DNA from: Stenopsyche tienmushanensis
Taxonomy: Eukaryota; Arthropoda; Insecta; Trichoptera; Stenopsychidae
Reading direction: 5' to 3'
Assembly: GCA_008973525.1 (NCBI GenBank)
Contig: WACJ01000320.1
Coordinates: 1-64,000, forward strand
Length of the DNA: 64,000 nt
Positions within the stretch are counted from its first letter, which is position 1, and each line of letters begins with the position of its first letter. Positions 53,981-64,000 of the stretch are shown here, piece by piece. The notes under the pieces were generated by a model, which was given only the letters and a program-made list of their open reading frames with translations, was not told where the DNA came from and made no database searches. A program made the translations under genes and the position numbers.

Positions 53981-54255
53981 GAGTCATCCGCGATACTCAA
54001 AGGAGTACTAACTCTTAGCGTGCAACTGCTGCGGCTGGGTTAGTTTATTCGCGCAGGCGTCGGGCCGGATGTCCGATGTCTTGGTGAAGATGGTGACTTC
54101 ATTATGGGAGAATATTGAGTAATTGTGTTAAATAGGTAGAGTCATCCGCGATACTCGGAGGAGTACTAGCTCTTAACCTGTAACTGCTACGGTTGGGTTG
54201 GTTTATTCGCGCAGACGCCGAACCGGATGTTCGACGTCTTGGTGGAGATGACTTC
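53981..54255 (+). repeat. Internal tandem duplication, ~157-bp period
   Basis: gagtcatccgcgatactc...gtttattcgcgcag...ggatgt...cgatgtcttggtg at 53981-54097 recurs with about 12-15% divergence at 54138-54246. The copies differ although the LTRs do not, so the duplication predates this insertion. Confidence 0.8.
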
Positions 54256-54768
54256 AGGCGACCGGACTGGTGATTCCGTGTCGTAAGAGGTTCGTGGGAG
54301 ACCTCAGAGAAACTAAAGGGAGACGTACTCGCGGGGTTAACTAAGATGCACGGGCATAGGGAGAAGTAGAATCTACTAGAATCACGTGGTAACAGCGGCA
54401 ATGGCATTTGTCTGACGGTACTAGGTTAAAGAGTTGAAATAAAAGCGCTTCATGAAGGTTATAGTTATTAAGAAATTGGTTAAATTTGTGACTTAGCTTT
54501 AAGTTAGTTCTAGGCCCAGAAATAGTTATAAGTTACGGATAAGTTAACCAATTAGATGATATTAAATTTGAATAAGTTTTATAACCAATAAGAATGTGAA
54601 AGTTACGATCAAGTTATGTTAATTTTGGAACTGATACAGTTGTCCTTATGCTTTGTGTCATGTCAATTTAATTGTATTTGAAGTTATTGTAAATGTATAC
54701 GGAAAGGTACGGGTGCGAGGTGCAGATGTAAATTAATCGGGACGATTCAATTTTTAAGTCGGGGGGAG

Positions 54769-55642
54769 TGTAACGTGGAGTTGGGAAATCCCCAACCAAA
54801 GAGACAGGGTTGCCGTGCAAGCCTGGAAATTTCCATTTCAAGGGAAAGAATTTCTAGAAGCGTAACGATACTCGGTTAAATGATCCATCAATTCTCGTAT
54901 CTTAACGACCATAATAAAGACTCTTGTTTATAAAAGCATCAAATGATCGACCTTTCTGGAAGGACGATTAGCATTCCGTAGGATCAGATAACAATGATAG
55001 AACGCGCTCGAAGCGCCATATCAATTCAGCAATAGGATCAGCAGCAATCATCATAAAAATTCCGATACAACTACGCAATGCAATTGGCGTCCAGAAAGAT
55101 CGATGAAAGAGAAGGGGATCATTAAACCGTGTATAAAAGAGGTGCAGAGCACGATACAGCAAGTCAAGCTCTCCTTGGGGAGTCGAGCTTCGGCTCGACG
55201 ACCGTCAAAGTCTTCTCTCCTTCGGGAGTCGAGCTTCGGCTCGACGACTGTTAAAGTTCGAATCTTCGGGAGTCGAGCTTCGGCTCGACGACTGATAGAG
55301 TTAGTCCTGAGTCCCGAGTCTGAGTCCCTGACGTAACTTTGATTGAGCGAGTAGTGTTGAAATTCGCCTCGCAACCGTAGCCTCCATGAAGTACGAAGAA
55401 TAAAATATTAAAGAAGAGACCATCTTTGAAACTCATCGTCCGAAGATCCACCATCCACCACCCCCTCCCCATTAGTTGAATCCTTTTCGCCGACGTTTCG
55501 GGAGACGCGGCAGCCGTGGGTTATTGGAAAAACCCGCGCCGAGGATACCGTCGCGCGCCGGAAGGATCGAAGAAAGAAAATCGACCGGTCCGCGGCGAAG
55601 ATAACTGGGCCCCGAAATTCGGCAGAGGGCGCCCACGTTACA
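54769..55642 (+). repeat. 3' LTR of non-autonomous element
   Basis: The 874-bp LTR is preceded by the purine tract ggggggag (54761-54768). I found no difference from the 5' LTR. Confidence 0.93.
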
Positions 55643-55646
55643 CATT

Positions 55647-56175
55647 GTTGTATAAATTTGTTAATTTTGAATATAAAAGTGAAAAAATTCAGTTTCAAAA
55701 AAATTTTTTTTTTAAAAAACTTATTACAAAAATATCACATGACTTAAAAATAAAATAAATGCGTAGGATAATAATGAAAGAATTGCAGGAACGTCAAGAA
55801 AAAAAATCTATTTGGTGGCACCTAGAGCTGGTTTAAAATAAGAAAATGTTGCAAAATTCATGATATTTTTCCCATCGTCAAATAAAAATCAAAAATAAAT
55901 TATCTTTAAGCTATTTGCAACCAATCGCAAAGTCGTCAAAAACACACATCTTTATCAAAATAGGCACTGCGATAAGAAAAAACTGCGGCAGGAATAATGT
56001 TGAATACTTTACAAATTTTACATACCAACAACTTGTGCACGTCCAAGCCCAACGACCATCCGACGCCAACTAATCGCCTCCAACCGAATGAGCACGCCAT
56101 ACAATCGTGAACTTTAATCTCACATAGAGTCCACGTGTATGATAACAAATATAGCGGAATATTTATTATTTGAGG
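55647..56175. other. AT-rich spacer
   Basis: No gene or repeat is recognised. Confidence 0.5.
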
Positions 56176-56179
56176 TTAT

Positions 56180-56760
56180 AAGATTATATTCATTGGGTGT
56201 GTGAAAAAGTTCCAGCCGTTTTTCGTGAAAATAAACCCTTTATAATAAAAATGCAATAAAAAATCAAGTCAATCAAAGTATTGCCCATCGCTAGCCAATA
56301 CTTTTGCCCATCATTCTGGCAGTATTTAAATTCTTCGGTTTCATATTTCGTCATCTTCATAAGAAGTGCTGCTCAGTCAGGCCATGAGTCATCGATCACG
56401 TTGTTCATTAGAAATACATTTATTCCATCGGATAGGAACTTTCTTGTCCCTTCACTGAAAGAAAGAAAAACAGTTGCGCACTTATTGTTCGACCGCAAAG
56501 TTGTCTTGAAATCTTTGCCCTCCTACTGCCTCTATAATCACATGGTAGTCACATATGGCTAAGTCTGGAATGTAAGGTGGGTGTTCCCAGTAAAGTTGGG
56601 TAAGTTTATCACGAGCCACGGCTGCTGTATGCCTTGTCGTGCAAAAGAAGGATAGCTCAGATCGGTTTTCTTCCGTAGCCGTCACATTTTCAGCAGACTG
56701 TTTCTCGACCATCAGACCATCAAGAAACTTTTGTGCCTAATCAAAAAATTGGGTCTTACT
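56180..56760 (-). pseudogene. mariner transposase remnant, C-terminal part
   Basis: The minus-strand frame 56482-56712 has TAAVARDKLTQLYWEHPPYI, then PDLAICDYH, a degraded version of the mariner catalytic region (HDNARPH...HPPYSPDL..sDYH). Upstream DNA to about 56180 ends in tgggtgtgtgaaaaagttcc, mariner-terminus-like. Stops and deletions are present. Confidence 0.7.
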
Positions 56761-56869
56761 TGGAGTAGCATAACCGAACTGTGCCTCGAGTCTCATAAAA
56801 TTGCACGTCTTTGTTTATGAGAAAACGAATAATTACACGTTGCGCAACAGAAGTCGCTACTTCTTGCTT

Positions 56870-57140
56870 TCTTTCTTCGGTGATGGGATCAAAAGGCTTC
56901 CAGGCGCCCACCCCTTTCATTCCGCATCCTCCATAGGAGGCGAGGTTCTCGACAGAAAATCAGCTTCAGACCACCTGCACCCAAAGGTGCGTTCGATAAG
57001 GAAGGACAAGGATGTGCTACTTCAAGCGAGCTATTACGCCACCACGAGTCCAACCTCAGTTTGAAGAGGGCTGTAGCAGATGACGAACTATAGGGAATCC
57101 CCTTTCCCCACAGTACTTGTATCGGTTCAATAATTTATAG
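56870..57140 (+). repeat. Dispersed repeat family, copy 1
   Basis: It shares ccaggcgcccacccctttca, gaggcgagg, cttcagacca and ccaccacgagtcc blocks in the same order with copies at 60430-60720 and 61060-61440. It lies directly 5' of the R1-like LINE remnant. Confidence 0.75.
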
Positions 57141-57164
57141 TACCTAACCACGGGACGGGACGAG

Positions 57165-58325
57165 CAAACAAAGATGAGTCACAGCGGGATTCCCACAGGG
57201 CTCGATGCTCGGACCCGCCCTGTGGAACGCAATGTACGTCGGCCTATTAAGAACACCGCTCATAGAGGGCGCCAAAATGGTCGCCTTTGCCGACGATATC
57301 GCAATGCTAGTCACCGCCAAAACGGAAAACCTGGAAATAATCTGTGAGGACACGCTGAGGAGGGTCACCACCTCCACCCCTAAGTATCTAGAGCTGTGAG
57401 ATCATGTTCTCAAGATCCATCCATCATTTGGGACTGGAAATTGATGATAAGCTCCGTTTTGTTGCACATGCGGAGAAGGCCGCAACAAAGGCGGTTGATA
57501 TTGCGAAAGGTCTAGCTAGGTTGATGCCCAACATCGAAAGCCCTAAGTCTAACCGTAGAAGATTTAACAACGAGGTGGTGCACTCGGTACTATTGTACGG
57601 AGCTCCGATATGGGCCGAGGCACTACACTTCGAAAAGGTCAGGCTCCATCTGGCTAAAGTGCAGAGGAGAAGTGCGATCAGAGTCACATCAGCATATCGC
57701 ACAGTGCCAGAAGACGCAGTCCTGGCACTGACTGCCATACCGCCAATCGACCTGCTCGCAAAGGAAATATATACTCGAGAAACCAGACAGAGCGCCAGGC
57801 AACACATCATGGCAGAATGGTAGGCCCGATGGGACAGCTCCGCCAAAGGTTGATGGACACATCGGCTCATTTCAGACATGAAGTCCTGGGCATCTGATTT
57901 CAGCTGTGTTACCATCTCACCCAGGCATTAACTGAACACGGCTGTTATGGTAGCTACCTGTTTAAAACTCAAAAGGAGGCCGGTCCGGAATGCCACCACT
58001 GCGGAGTGGAGCTAGATGATGCCGCACACACGCTATTCGATTGCCCAGTCTGGAAGACAGAGAGGGACGCATTGCGGGAGGAGCTTGAAGTTAATTCAAT
58101 CACACCCAGCAACATGTTCCCCATGATGCTAACCAATGTCAGGGCATGGAACGCGCTGTGCGGATACGTGGCGAGCGTTATGCTGCAGAAGAAGGATGCT
58201 GAACGACTGAGACGTCTGGCACACATTGACGCATCTTCCTCCTCCTCAACCTATGAGCGAGAAAATCCAGCGGGGCACATAAAAGGTCCCGAGAATATTC
58301 TACAGGATAGGACAGCACGCTAAGT
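57165..58325 (+). pseudogene. R1-like LINE ORF2, C-terminal half
   Basis: The first frame has FPQGSMLGPALWNAMYVGLL and VAFADDIAML (RT catalytic FADD). A frameshift leads to 57404-57823 with LYGAPIWAEAL, the post-RT region. After another break, the frame 57905-58323 has the zinc-knuckle-like CHHCGVELDDAAHTLFDCPV. The order and motifs are those of the R1/LOA group. Two or more frame breaks inactivate it; the endonuclease and RT N-terminus are absent. Confidence 0.85.
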
Positions 58326-58344
58326 ATTAACATGAAGCCCAAGA

Positions 58345-58590
58345 GGGATACATTTCGGTGGTGGTGACGCCTTTTGCACAGAGTCCACTTACACCTTCTG
58401 TAATCAACAATTCCACATTCCACTTTACTCGTGTTAGCTGGGCTACCCCAGAAGCGTTTGATAAGCAAACCGATGAGGCTCCTATCGCCCATCTCTACTC
58501 TACACCATTATCCCAATGGTTCAACTATATCCACGGTCTCCCTCCCGCCATGGGGCTTTATGGGTCGGCATTATAGAATGTAACTCCCAC
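58345..58590 (+). repeat. LINE 3' UTR-like repeat, copy 1
   Basis: It follows the LINE ORF and shares gttagctgggctaccccag, gcgtttgat and gcaaaccga blocks with 60760-60990, so it is probably the 3' UTR of the same LINE family. Confidence 0.65.
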
Positions 58591-58819
58591 CCGTTAATAA
58601 ATTTGTTCAGAAAAAATCCGACTTATATTTTACAAATGTAATTTTAAAACGTCGGGACAACGTTTATAGAGTTGCATATTGATGTAGTTCCATGTGATAA
58701 AAAAAACGCCAGCGAAGCACTAGAAATATATTTTGCAATTTTTGATGACATATTGGATGTTGGAAAATATCAACGTCGGTGGAAAAAAAATCTGGAAAAA
58801 TCGACTTGGAAGATGAACA

Positions 58820-58955
58820 TGAAAGAGGGTAGCAAGTGGATGAAGTGGAGCACTAAATTTGAATAAATTCAACGTGACATATTCATGCAACGTGACAACG
58901 CTCGACCTCATGTGGCTAATTTGACGCAAATAAAATTAAGAACCTCGGTTGGGGC
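58820..58955 (+). pseudogene. mariner catalytic-region fragment
   Basis: One frame gives MQRDNARPHVANLTQIKL, the DNARPH signature around the second catalytic aspartate of mariner transposases. Only about 45 codons are recognisable. Confidence 0.6.
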
Positions 58956-58959
58956 ACTA

Positions 58960-59900
58960 TTGTGCATATTCATCAAATCTGACACCATCGGATTACTATC
59001 TGTTACCGGTCAATGGAATATTTTTAAGCGAAAAAAATATTAAATCATCAAATAAAAATATTAAAATATTAAACAATCAAAAAATGGATTTTTATATTTA
59101 ATTAATTGGTTAATGTTTGAAAAATGCAATACGTCGATAATTTAATCGCAAGCATTTTACAGCCGTTTTAAATGGAACAACATCATACATCATATTTATC
59201 GATAACGTCGACTGCGGGATCAACAAGACGGCGAGCTCATAAATCAACTCCTTATCATTTTTCAACGCTCTATTTTTAAGTTTTCAAAACAACATGCATT
59301 TGCGAATCCAATCGTATGATTTGCTAAATCACCTTTGACCTGGATGATAGCATCGAGCCTGGTGATGAACGTGGCGCATGCAAAATCACGCCTTGTTGGA
59401 ATGCCTGCATCTTAATTTTGTACACGTCCACAGTATGCGTACATAGTATGTACAGCTTTCAATGGATTTCATCAGCCAAAGAGGAATAAAATGGCGATTT
59501 GTTATTCAATAAATTATTTATGCTTATGAAAAATTGAAACGCTTACAAAAAATCAGGACAAAAAATAATTGAGCAACGACTCCTTGCTATCTGAGTGCTT
59601 GCCATATCAACTGACCTATATGACTCTTGTTAGGTCCAGGTCAAATTTAATGGCTGTTATGAATGTTTGTCATTCAACATCTCGAATGTCACTCAAATAA
59701 GAAAGATGACTATTTTGAATTTACATATACATGTATGATATTTTTTTGATGTATTCATAAGAGGAAAAAAAACTAATTCAAAATGACAATGCAAAATAAT
59801 TGATGTTCTTTGTATACAGTTTAATTAGCCCCGCAAAAATGACAGTCCACAATATACGAAAGTAGTTCCATAATTATCCGACACAGATGGCGATTGTAAT
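58960..59900. other. Unassigned spacer
   Basis: AT-rich; no gene, RNA or clear repeat seen. Confidence 0.45.
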
Positions 59901-59914
59901 TTTACGCAACCAAT

Positions 59915-60390
59915 TTGTAATCATGGAAAAATTGGCCAACGCTATGTGATACAAGACTTTTACTTGAAAGATCTCAGTCCAACCAACATCAAAGCCATGC
60001 TATATTCTAATCTAGGAGAGTCTACTCCTTCAGTTACAATGGTAAAATATTGGGCGGTTCGATGGATCAAATGAGGGACCGCACTAGAAATGGTGTCAGA
60101 AATACATAATAGTATTGGAAGATCGTTCAAAAAGTGCTGTACATCGCATATTGACCGCAAATTTGCACATGAGAAAACGATGCGCAACATGGGTACTATG
60201 TTTGCTCACAATGGAATAAAAATAGCGGCTTGAGGATGTTTCAATTGAGCATTTGGCGATGTTTCACAGCAATAAATCGAATTTTTGTGTCAATTCATAA
60301 CCATGGATGAAACATGGACATAACTTCACGCCTGAAATAAAGAAACAGATAACAGACAACAAACAGCGACTAACTGGATTGGGGGATCAA
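59915..60390 (+). pseudogene. Mos1-like mariner transposase remnant, N-terminal half
   Basis: Frame-shifted codons give DFYLKDLSPTNIKAML and STPSVTMVKYWAVRW (helix-turn-helix region), then HMRKRCATWV-like and MDETW around the first catalytic aspartate, in the expected order. Several stops are present. The C-terminal half is missing. Confidence 0.75.
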
Positions 60391-60429
60391 TAATATGCGA
60401 TCCTATTTCCTGCACTGCTGTATGGTTTA

Positions 60430-60720
60430 TTTCGGGCTACCAGAGCTACTAGCCACATAGAGAGTGTCTTCCACAGATCTTTTAGTTCCGCTAGAAATGC
60501 TACGCGCAGAGCGTCCAGGCGCCCACCCCTTTCACTCCACGCCATACGGAGAAGGCGAGGTTTCTGCAGGAAAACCAGCTTCAGACTATTGCACCATAAA
60601 TTCAAAGGAATACTACCACGAGTTTACTGCCACCACGAGTCCCCCTTCCCCGTGATACTCGCATTGGTTCAGGTAATTGTGGTGCCTAGCCACGGAGAGG
60701 AGTCGCCGTTCGAACAGCCT
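60430..60720 (+). repeat. Dispersed repeat family, copy 2
   Basis: It aligns in order with 56870-57140 and 61060-61440, for example at ggctaccagag...tagccacatagagagtgtcttcca and ccaggcgcccacccctttca. Confidence 0.75.
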
Positions 60721-60759
60721 AAAACCCCTGTATGTCTAGGCTGATGAGGATAATGGTGA

Positions 60760-60990
60760 GCCTTTGACACAGTCTACATTAACTATTGTAATCGGCTGTT
60801 CCACACACCACTTTATGGGAACGCAGCACAGGGCCTGCGCTCCCAACTTATGTTAGCTGGGCTACCCCAGCTGCGTTTGATGAGCAAACCGACGATGCTA
60901 CTTTCGCGCATCTTTACTCCACATCATTACCCTAGGGATTCAACCGTTGCCCACGGGCGTTGGGTTAGCCCCCGCTCCTGGGGTAACACT
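60760..60990 (+). repeat. LINE 3' UTR-like repeat, copy 2
   Basis: Shares the gttagctgggctaccccag region and its surroundings with 58345-58590. Confidence 0.65.
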
Positions 60991-61059
60991 CACCCGGAAA
61001 ATAAAGGAACAATGAAATCGGAAAGACTTAATGGTATCGTTGGACTACTTCATACCCCA

Positions 61060-61440
61060 CGCTACTATGTGCTCTGTTCTGGGTATCCCCAGAGTAGCCA
61101 CACAGGGAATGTCATCCACCGTTCTTTTGATCTAATGAGAAACGCTATGCACAGAGATTCCAGATGCCCACCTCTTTTATTCTGCGCTTTCCAAAAGAGG
61201 CGAGATTCCCACGGGAAGATCGATTTCAGACCATGTGCACCCAAATGTGCCTTAGAGGAGGAAGGAATGGGTTATTCTTATTGTCTGATTAAAGTCCAAA
61301 AGCACTACTACGCGATGTCACTACTACACGAATCCAACCTTAGTTTGAAAGGGGCTGCAGTAGATGATGGACTGCAGGGGCTTCCCCTTAGAGCAGCCTA
61401 AATCTTTCCACATTTCATAGTCCCTAGGTAGAATTAGCGT
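61060..61440 (+). repeat. Dispersed repeat family, copy 3
   Basis: Contains diverged versions of the same blocks (agatgcccacctctttta, gaggcgagattc, ttcagaccatgtgcaccc). An open frame crosses it, but the repeat nature and divergence argue against a gene. Confidence 0.7.
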
Positions 61441-61785
61441 CAGGTTATCAGTGTTTAACTTTATAATGCATCTTGCTTATGTGTCAGCATAATAAAACAA
61501 GAAAGAGGAAGAGAAAGTTCATCAAAATACACCGTAGCGGTCAACGGGTTAAGAAAAATTGCATTTCTGCTCCCATTTTTTACAAAATATCTATATATTT
61601 TCAAGTCAGTTTCTCAACAAAAATGACAAACTATTCAATATTTATCGAAAGAAAAAATACGGAAAATAATTTTAAAAATACATTTCATGTTAATCACTTT
61701 TTTTCACATTATCACATTTTACATTCACGTTTAAAAAAAAACCATTATATAAATTCATATAATCAATAATTAGTGTTTCTGTTAT
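61441..61785. other. AT-rich spacer
   Basis: No gene recognised. Confidence 0.45.
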
Positions 61786-62010
61786 TTTCGCATAGCCGTC
61801 GAGTTTATCAACATCATTAAAAGTTTATCGCTATAAAATGGCGTCAGTCTGACTATGGAGAGAGCTGTAAACATGATTATTTTTTAAAAAAGGTGATATT
61901 TATAAATAAATTGGCTAAACGCTTGATCTTTTGCATGCTGTTGGGTCAGAGGTTAGAGGTCCCAAAAAAATGATTTCAAATTTTACTGAGAACTTTTTTC
62001 GTCACGAAAA
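61786..62010 (+). repeat. Dispersed repeat shared with 14.9 kb and 26 kb
   Basis: The first half (catagccgtcgagtttatca... aaatggcgtcagtct) matches 14935-15050. The second half (catgattatt, gttagaggtccc) matches 25975-26125. This copy links the two, so they are parts of one longer element. Confidence 0.7.
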
Positions 62011-62104
62011 CTGAAACTTAAAACGGCACTTAATAAGTTCGCATTTTTTTTTAACCTTTTTTTATTCGAGATCATCTTTTCGCAATTTTTTCGGAAAAAA
62101 AAAA

Positions 62105-62135
62105 TCCTAGTAACTTATTGAGTGATGCGTTAGAT
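62105..62135. repeat. Single arm of the 19643 hairpin repeat
   Basis: atcctagtaacttattgagt then gatgcgtta closely matches one arm of the inverted-repeat element at 19643-19726. Confidence 0.55.
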
Positions 62136-62312
62136 TACTCCCTTCTCTATTGCGTATGTGTGTTATGTATACGTAACATAAAGCGACCACTACATCATTT
62201 TTTTTTGAGATGCCTTATAGTAATCCTTTTTATGGAACCATTGCCAACCATTTTTACATGATTTTTCATGGCGTATATGTTTTTAAAAATAAATGTGGTT
62301 GGCGGCCATACT

Positions 62313-62381
62313 TCCTGTAGGATTCGAACTCAAGATGATTGAGTGACGAGTCCAACCGCTTAACCGCGGAACTACCTGCAG
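62313..62381 (-). repeat. tRNA-like sequence (SINE head or tRNA pseudogene)
   Basis: On the minus strand a B-box AGTTCGAATCC and an A-box-like TAGTTCCGCGG lie at tRNA-like spacing, with GTTAAGCGGTTGGACT resembling a D-loop to anticodon region of tRNA-Ser/Leu type. A large variable-like stem is possible. The acceptor stem is poor. Confidence 0.45.
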
Positions 62382-62399
62382 GTACAATCAGCGACATGC

Positions 62400-63090
62400 C
62401 TATTTTATTATATATTACACAACTCACAGTCGCATCTATTAGTTTTAATAAATGGAAAAAAGCAAAGTATAAAATCATTTTTTGAGCTACCTCATTAAAT
62501 ATAATATCGCTTAAGGGGGTCATCCCATTTCTTGACGCTTTTTTTTTTTGGATTTTTTTAGAGAATTGCAACTGCAATTTTTACCACATTCATATTTAAA
62601 GTATATTTTACTCATTGCTTAAATATTCGACAACGTAGACACCCATCATCAAAAACGGACTCCTTCGGGTCCCACGATAGCGGGCATTTTACTTATTTTA
62701 AAAAAATCTACATAAGTACTGAATAAATTATTCAAATTTCAAATAAATTATTTCGATAGTTTTTGAGTTATCATGGTAACCGATTTAAAAAACAAAGTTT
62801 TGAGAGAAACTCGTTTAAAGATTCCAATTCGTTTATCACCAAGAAAATTTTGACTCATCCTTAATCGGCTATGCCTGTTTTATAAAGTGAACTTTCAGTA
62901 TTCTCATAAAAATCTTGCAAAGCCGATCGTTACTCTCTGGCATCAGATCCGAGCGGTAGATCCGCACATCATTACGCTGATGGGCGTAAGCTTGAGTTAC
63001 GTGGCCAATTTGATATCCTATTGTAACTAAAACTTCCAAAATGCCATTAAATTTTTCATTGAAGATAACCACAACATGGTCTGTGTAGTC
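62400..63090. other. Unassigned spacer
   Basis: No gene recognised. Confidence 0.45.
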
Positions 63091-63093
63091 AAC

Positions 63094-63112
63094 CGGTCCG
63101 CTTTTCGGACCG
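63094..63112. other. Perfect 7-bp hairpin
   Basis: CGGTCCG-ctttt-CGGACCG. No gene lies immediately next to it to suggest a role. Confidence 0.6.
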
Positions 63113-63420
63113 CTAAATTTTACTATCGGTCGAAAATATTTTTGTCTTTATTGTGGGCTTATTCCGGCTGGGTCCCCAAATGTTTAAGCGGCAATAAAAA
63201 AAGAGGGATTAGACAACTTAGTACATAATATAAAAACAGACAGTCAATCAGTTTTGATTCATGTAAAGTAGAGTGGTTAACCCATTCAACGTTTTGATTC
63301 GCTGTTAAAAGTGTCATCCGTAGTGACATATCCAGTATTCGAAAATAATATATAATCAAGTTCGAACAAGTCAGTTCCCGAGATGAATCATTCTTAAATT
63401 TAACGTATACAACACTGCAA

Positions 63421-63540
63421 TCGGACATATCCGTCATTTTCTATTGAGGTTTGCTTAACTTTCACAATGCGGATATATCCGTCATACCCGCTTTGTATGG
63501 ACTTTGGTCTTGACGGATATATACGTCATGTCCAATTAAG
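63421..63540. repeat. Cluster of ggatatatccgtcat motifs
   Basis: Three spaced variants (cggacatatccgtcat, cggatatatccgtcat, cggatatatacgtcat) occur within 110 bp, each with a near-palindromic ggatatatcc core. A looser variant lies at about 63320. No gene is assigned. Confidence 0.5.
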
Positions 63541-64000
63541 GGGTTAAGTGAAATAAAAACAATGTGCAACTCTCGACTGAGTTGGTATTCTGCGTTTTGT
63601 GCCTCAAGCCTAACTGCGCCCGTGGCGGGTGCCTGCTTTGCCACCCCTTTGTTATGGTCATGAAATTCATAATCATGGATGAAACAAAGGGACCCTGCGC
63701 TGACCCAGTCCGTAAAACAAACAATAAGCTACAACATCTTAATATAATAACCATCCCCACGAGAACACGCTCATTCTCAACTTCGAGTGGCCACTTGCAC
63801 TCTGAGCGCGAGGGAGAAACTAGTTAGATTTTATAATTTAAAACTAAAAAACTAGCTAAGATATATTGTAAATTAAAACTAGATAAAATTAATTATTAAT
63901 TAAAATTAATTAATCTCGAATCGCGGGGTGCTCCGGGGGACAGAGCCTCGACGAGAAGCGACGGCGCTCCACCCTTCAGCACCGATGGGGCTCCGCAGCC
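63541..64000. other. Unassigned right edge; GC-rich last ~80 bp
   Basis: An 87-codon plus-strand frame (63564-63827) is cysteine-rich near its start but matches nothing I know. From about 63920 the DNA turns sharply GC-rich (ctccgggggacagagcctcg), possibly the start of another repeat array cut by the window edge. Confidence 0.35.

Larger units (their letters stand above)
52430..55642 (+). mobile_element. Young non-autonomous LTR retrotransposon
   Basis: Two 874-bp LTRs (TGTAACG...GTTACA), which I see as identical, flank a 1465-bp interior. The insertion has a catt duplication (52426-52429 and 55643-55646), a tRNA-Leu primer site and a purine tract, but no pol. The features are those of a LARD/TRIM-like element mobilised in trans by a gypsy-group relative. 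The identity of the LTRs implies very recent insertion, unless the assembly duplicated the LTR. Confidence 0.93.

Noticed and set aside
61144..61401. Protein gene in the 183-aa frame 60850-61401
   Set aside because: The frame runs across two different dispersed-repeat pieces and has no homologue or signal I recognise.
1..64000. CRISPR array, operons, Shine-Dalgarno sites, riboswitches
   Set aside because: The sequence is eukaryotic. The only regular repeats are the satellite, LTRs and LRR dyads, none with CRISPR spacing.

Overview
The window looks like AT-rich insect nuclear DNA. The reasons are a gag-pol-env type LTR retrovirus of the gypsy/17.6/297 (errantivirus) group, Mos1-like mariner, hAT, R1-like and Jockey-like LINE remnants, GT-AG introns of about 100-135 bp, and secreted leucine-rich-repeat (LRR) genes. 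I cannot fix the order or species from the sequence. Most of the 64 kb is mobile-element sequence. The only host-type protein genes I can support are the LRR genes. All coordinates were read by eye.

Layout. 1-7965: a satellite-like tandem array of a 257-bp unit with longer and shorter variants and higher-order repeats; its last ~480 bp are inverted. 7966-14748: a nearly complete LTR retrovirus-like element (425-bp LTRs, tRNA-Ser primer site, one intact 1588-aa Gag-Pol frame, env reduced to its 3' part). 16.1-36.2 kb: four head-to-tail copies of one secreted LRR gene. Each has a short 5' UTR intron and an intronless coding exon, and most copies carry small conserved hairpins in the UTRs. hAT, LINE, LTR and MITE debris lies between and inside the copies; one ~1.96-kb hAT-like element sits in the 5' UTR intron of copy 3. 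37.1-47.3 kb: a pile of minus-strand errantivirus wrecks with nested LINE, hAT and solo-LTR insertions. 47.4-50.9 kb: the 3' flank of a lost LRR copy, a broken fifth LRR copy, and a decayed LRR gene of a different type. 50.9-55.6 kb: a pogo/Tigger-like MITE and a young non-autonomous LTR element with apparently identical 874-bp LTRs, a 4-bp target duplication and three copies of a perfect UUCG-loop hairpin in each LTR. 56-64 kb: mariner and R1-like LINE remnants, a repeat family present three times, and otherwise unrecognised DNA.

How it fits together. The LRR copies encode a signal peptide, a four-cysteine N-terminal segment and 19-25 LRRs of 24 residues arranged as alternating 48-residue dyads, with no membrane anchor. 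Copy number, dyad number and N-glycosylation sequons all differ between copies. That is the pattern of a tandemly duplicating secreted recognition or effector family, but its partner is unknown. The transposon load between copies probably both supplied recombination substrates and broke the fifth copy.
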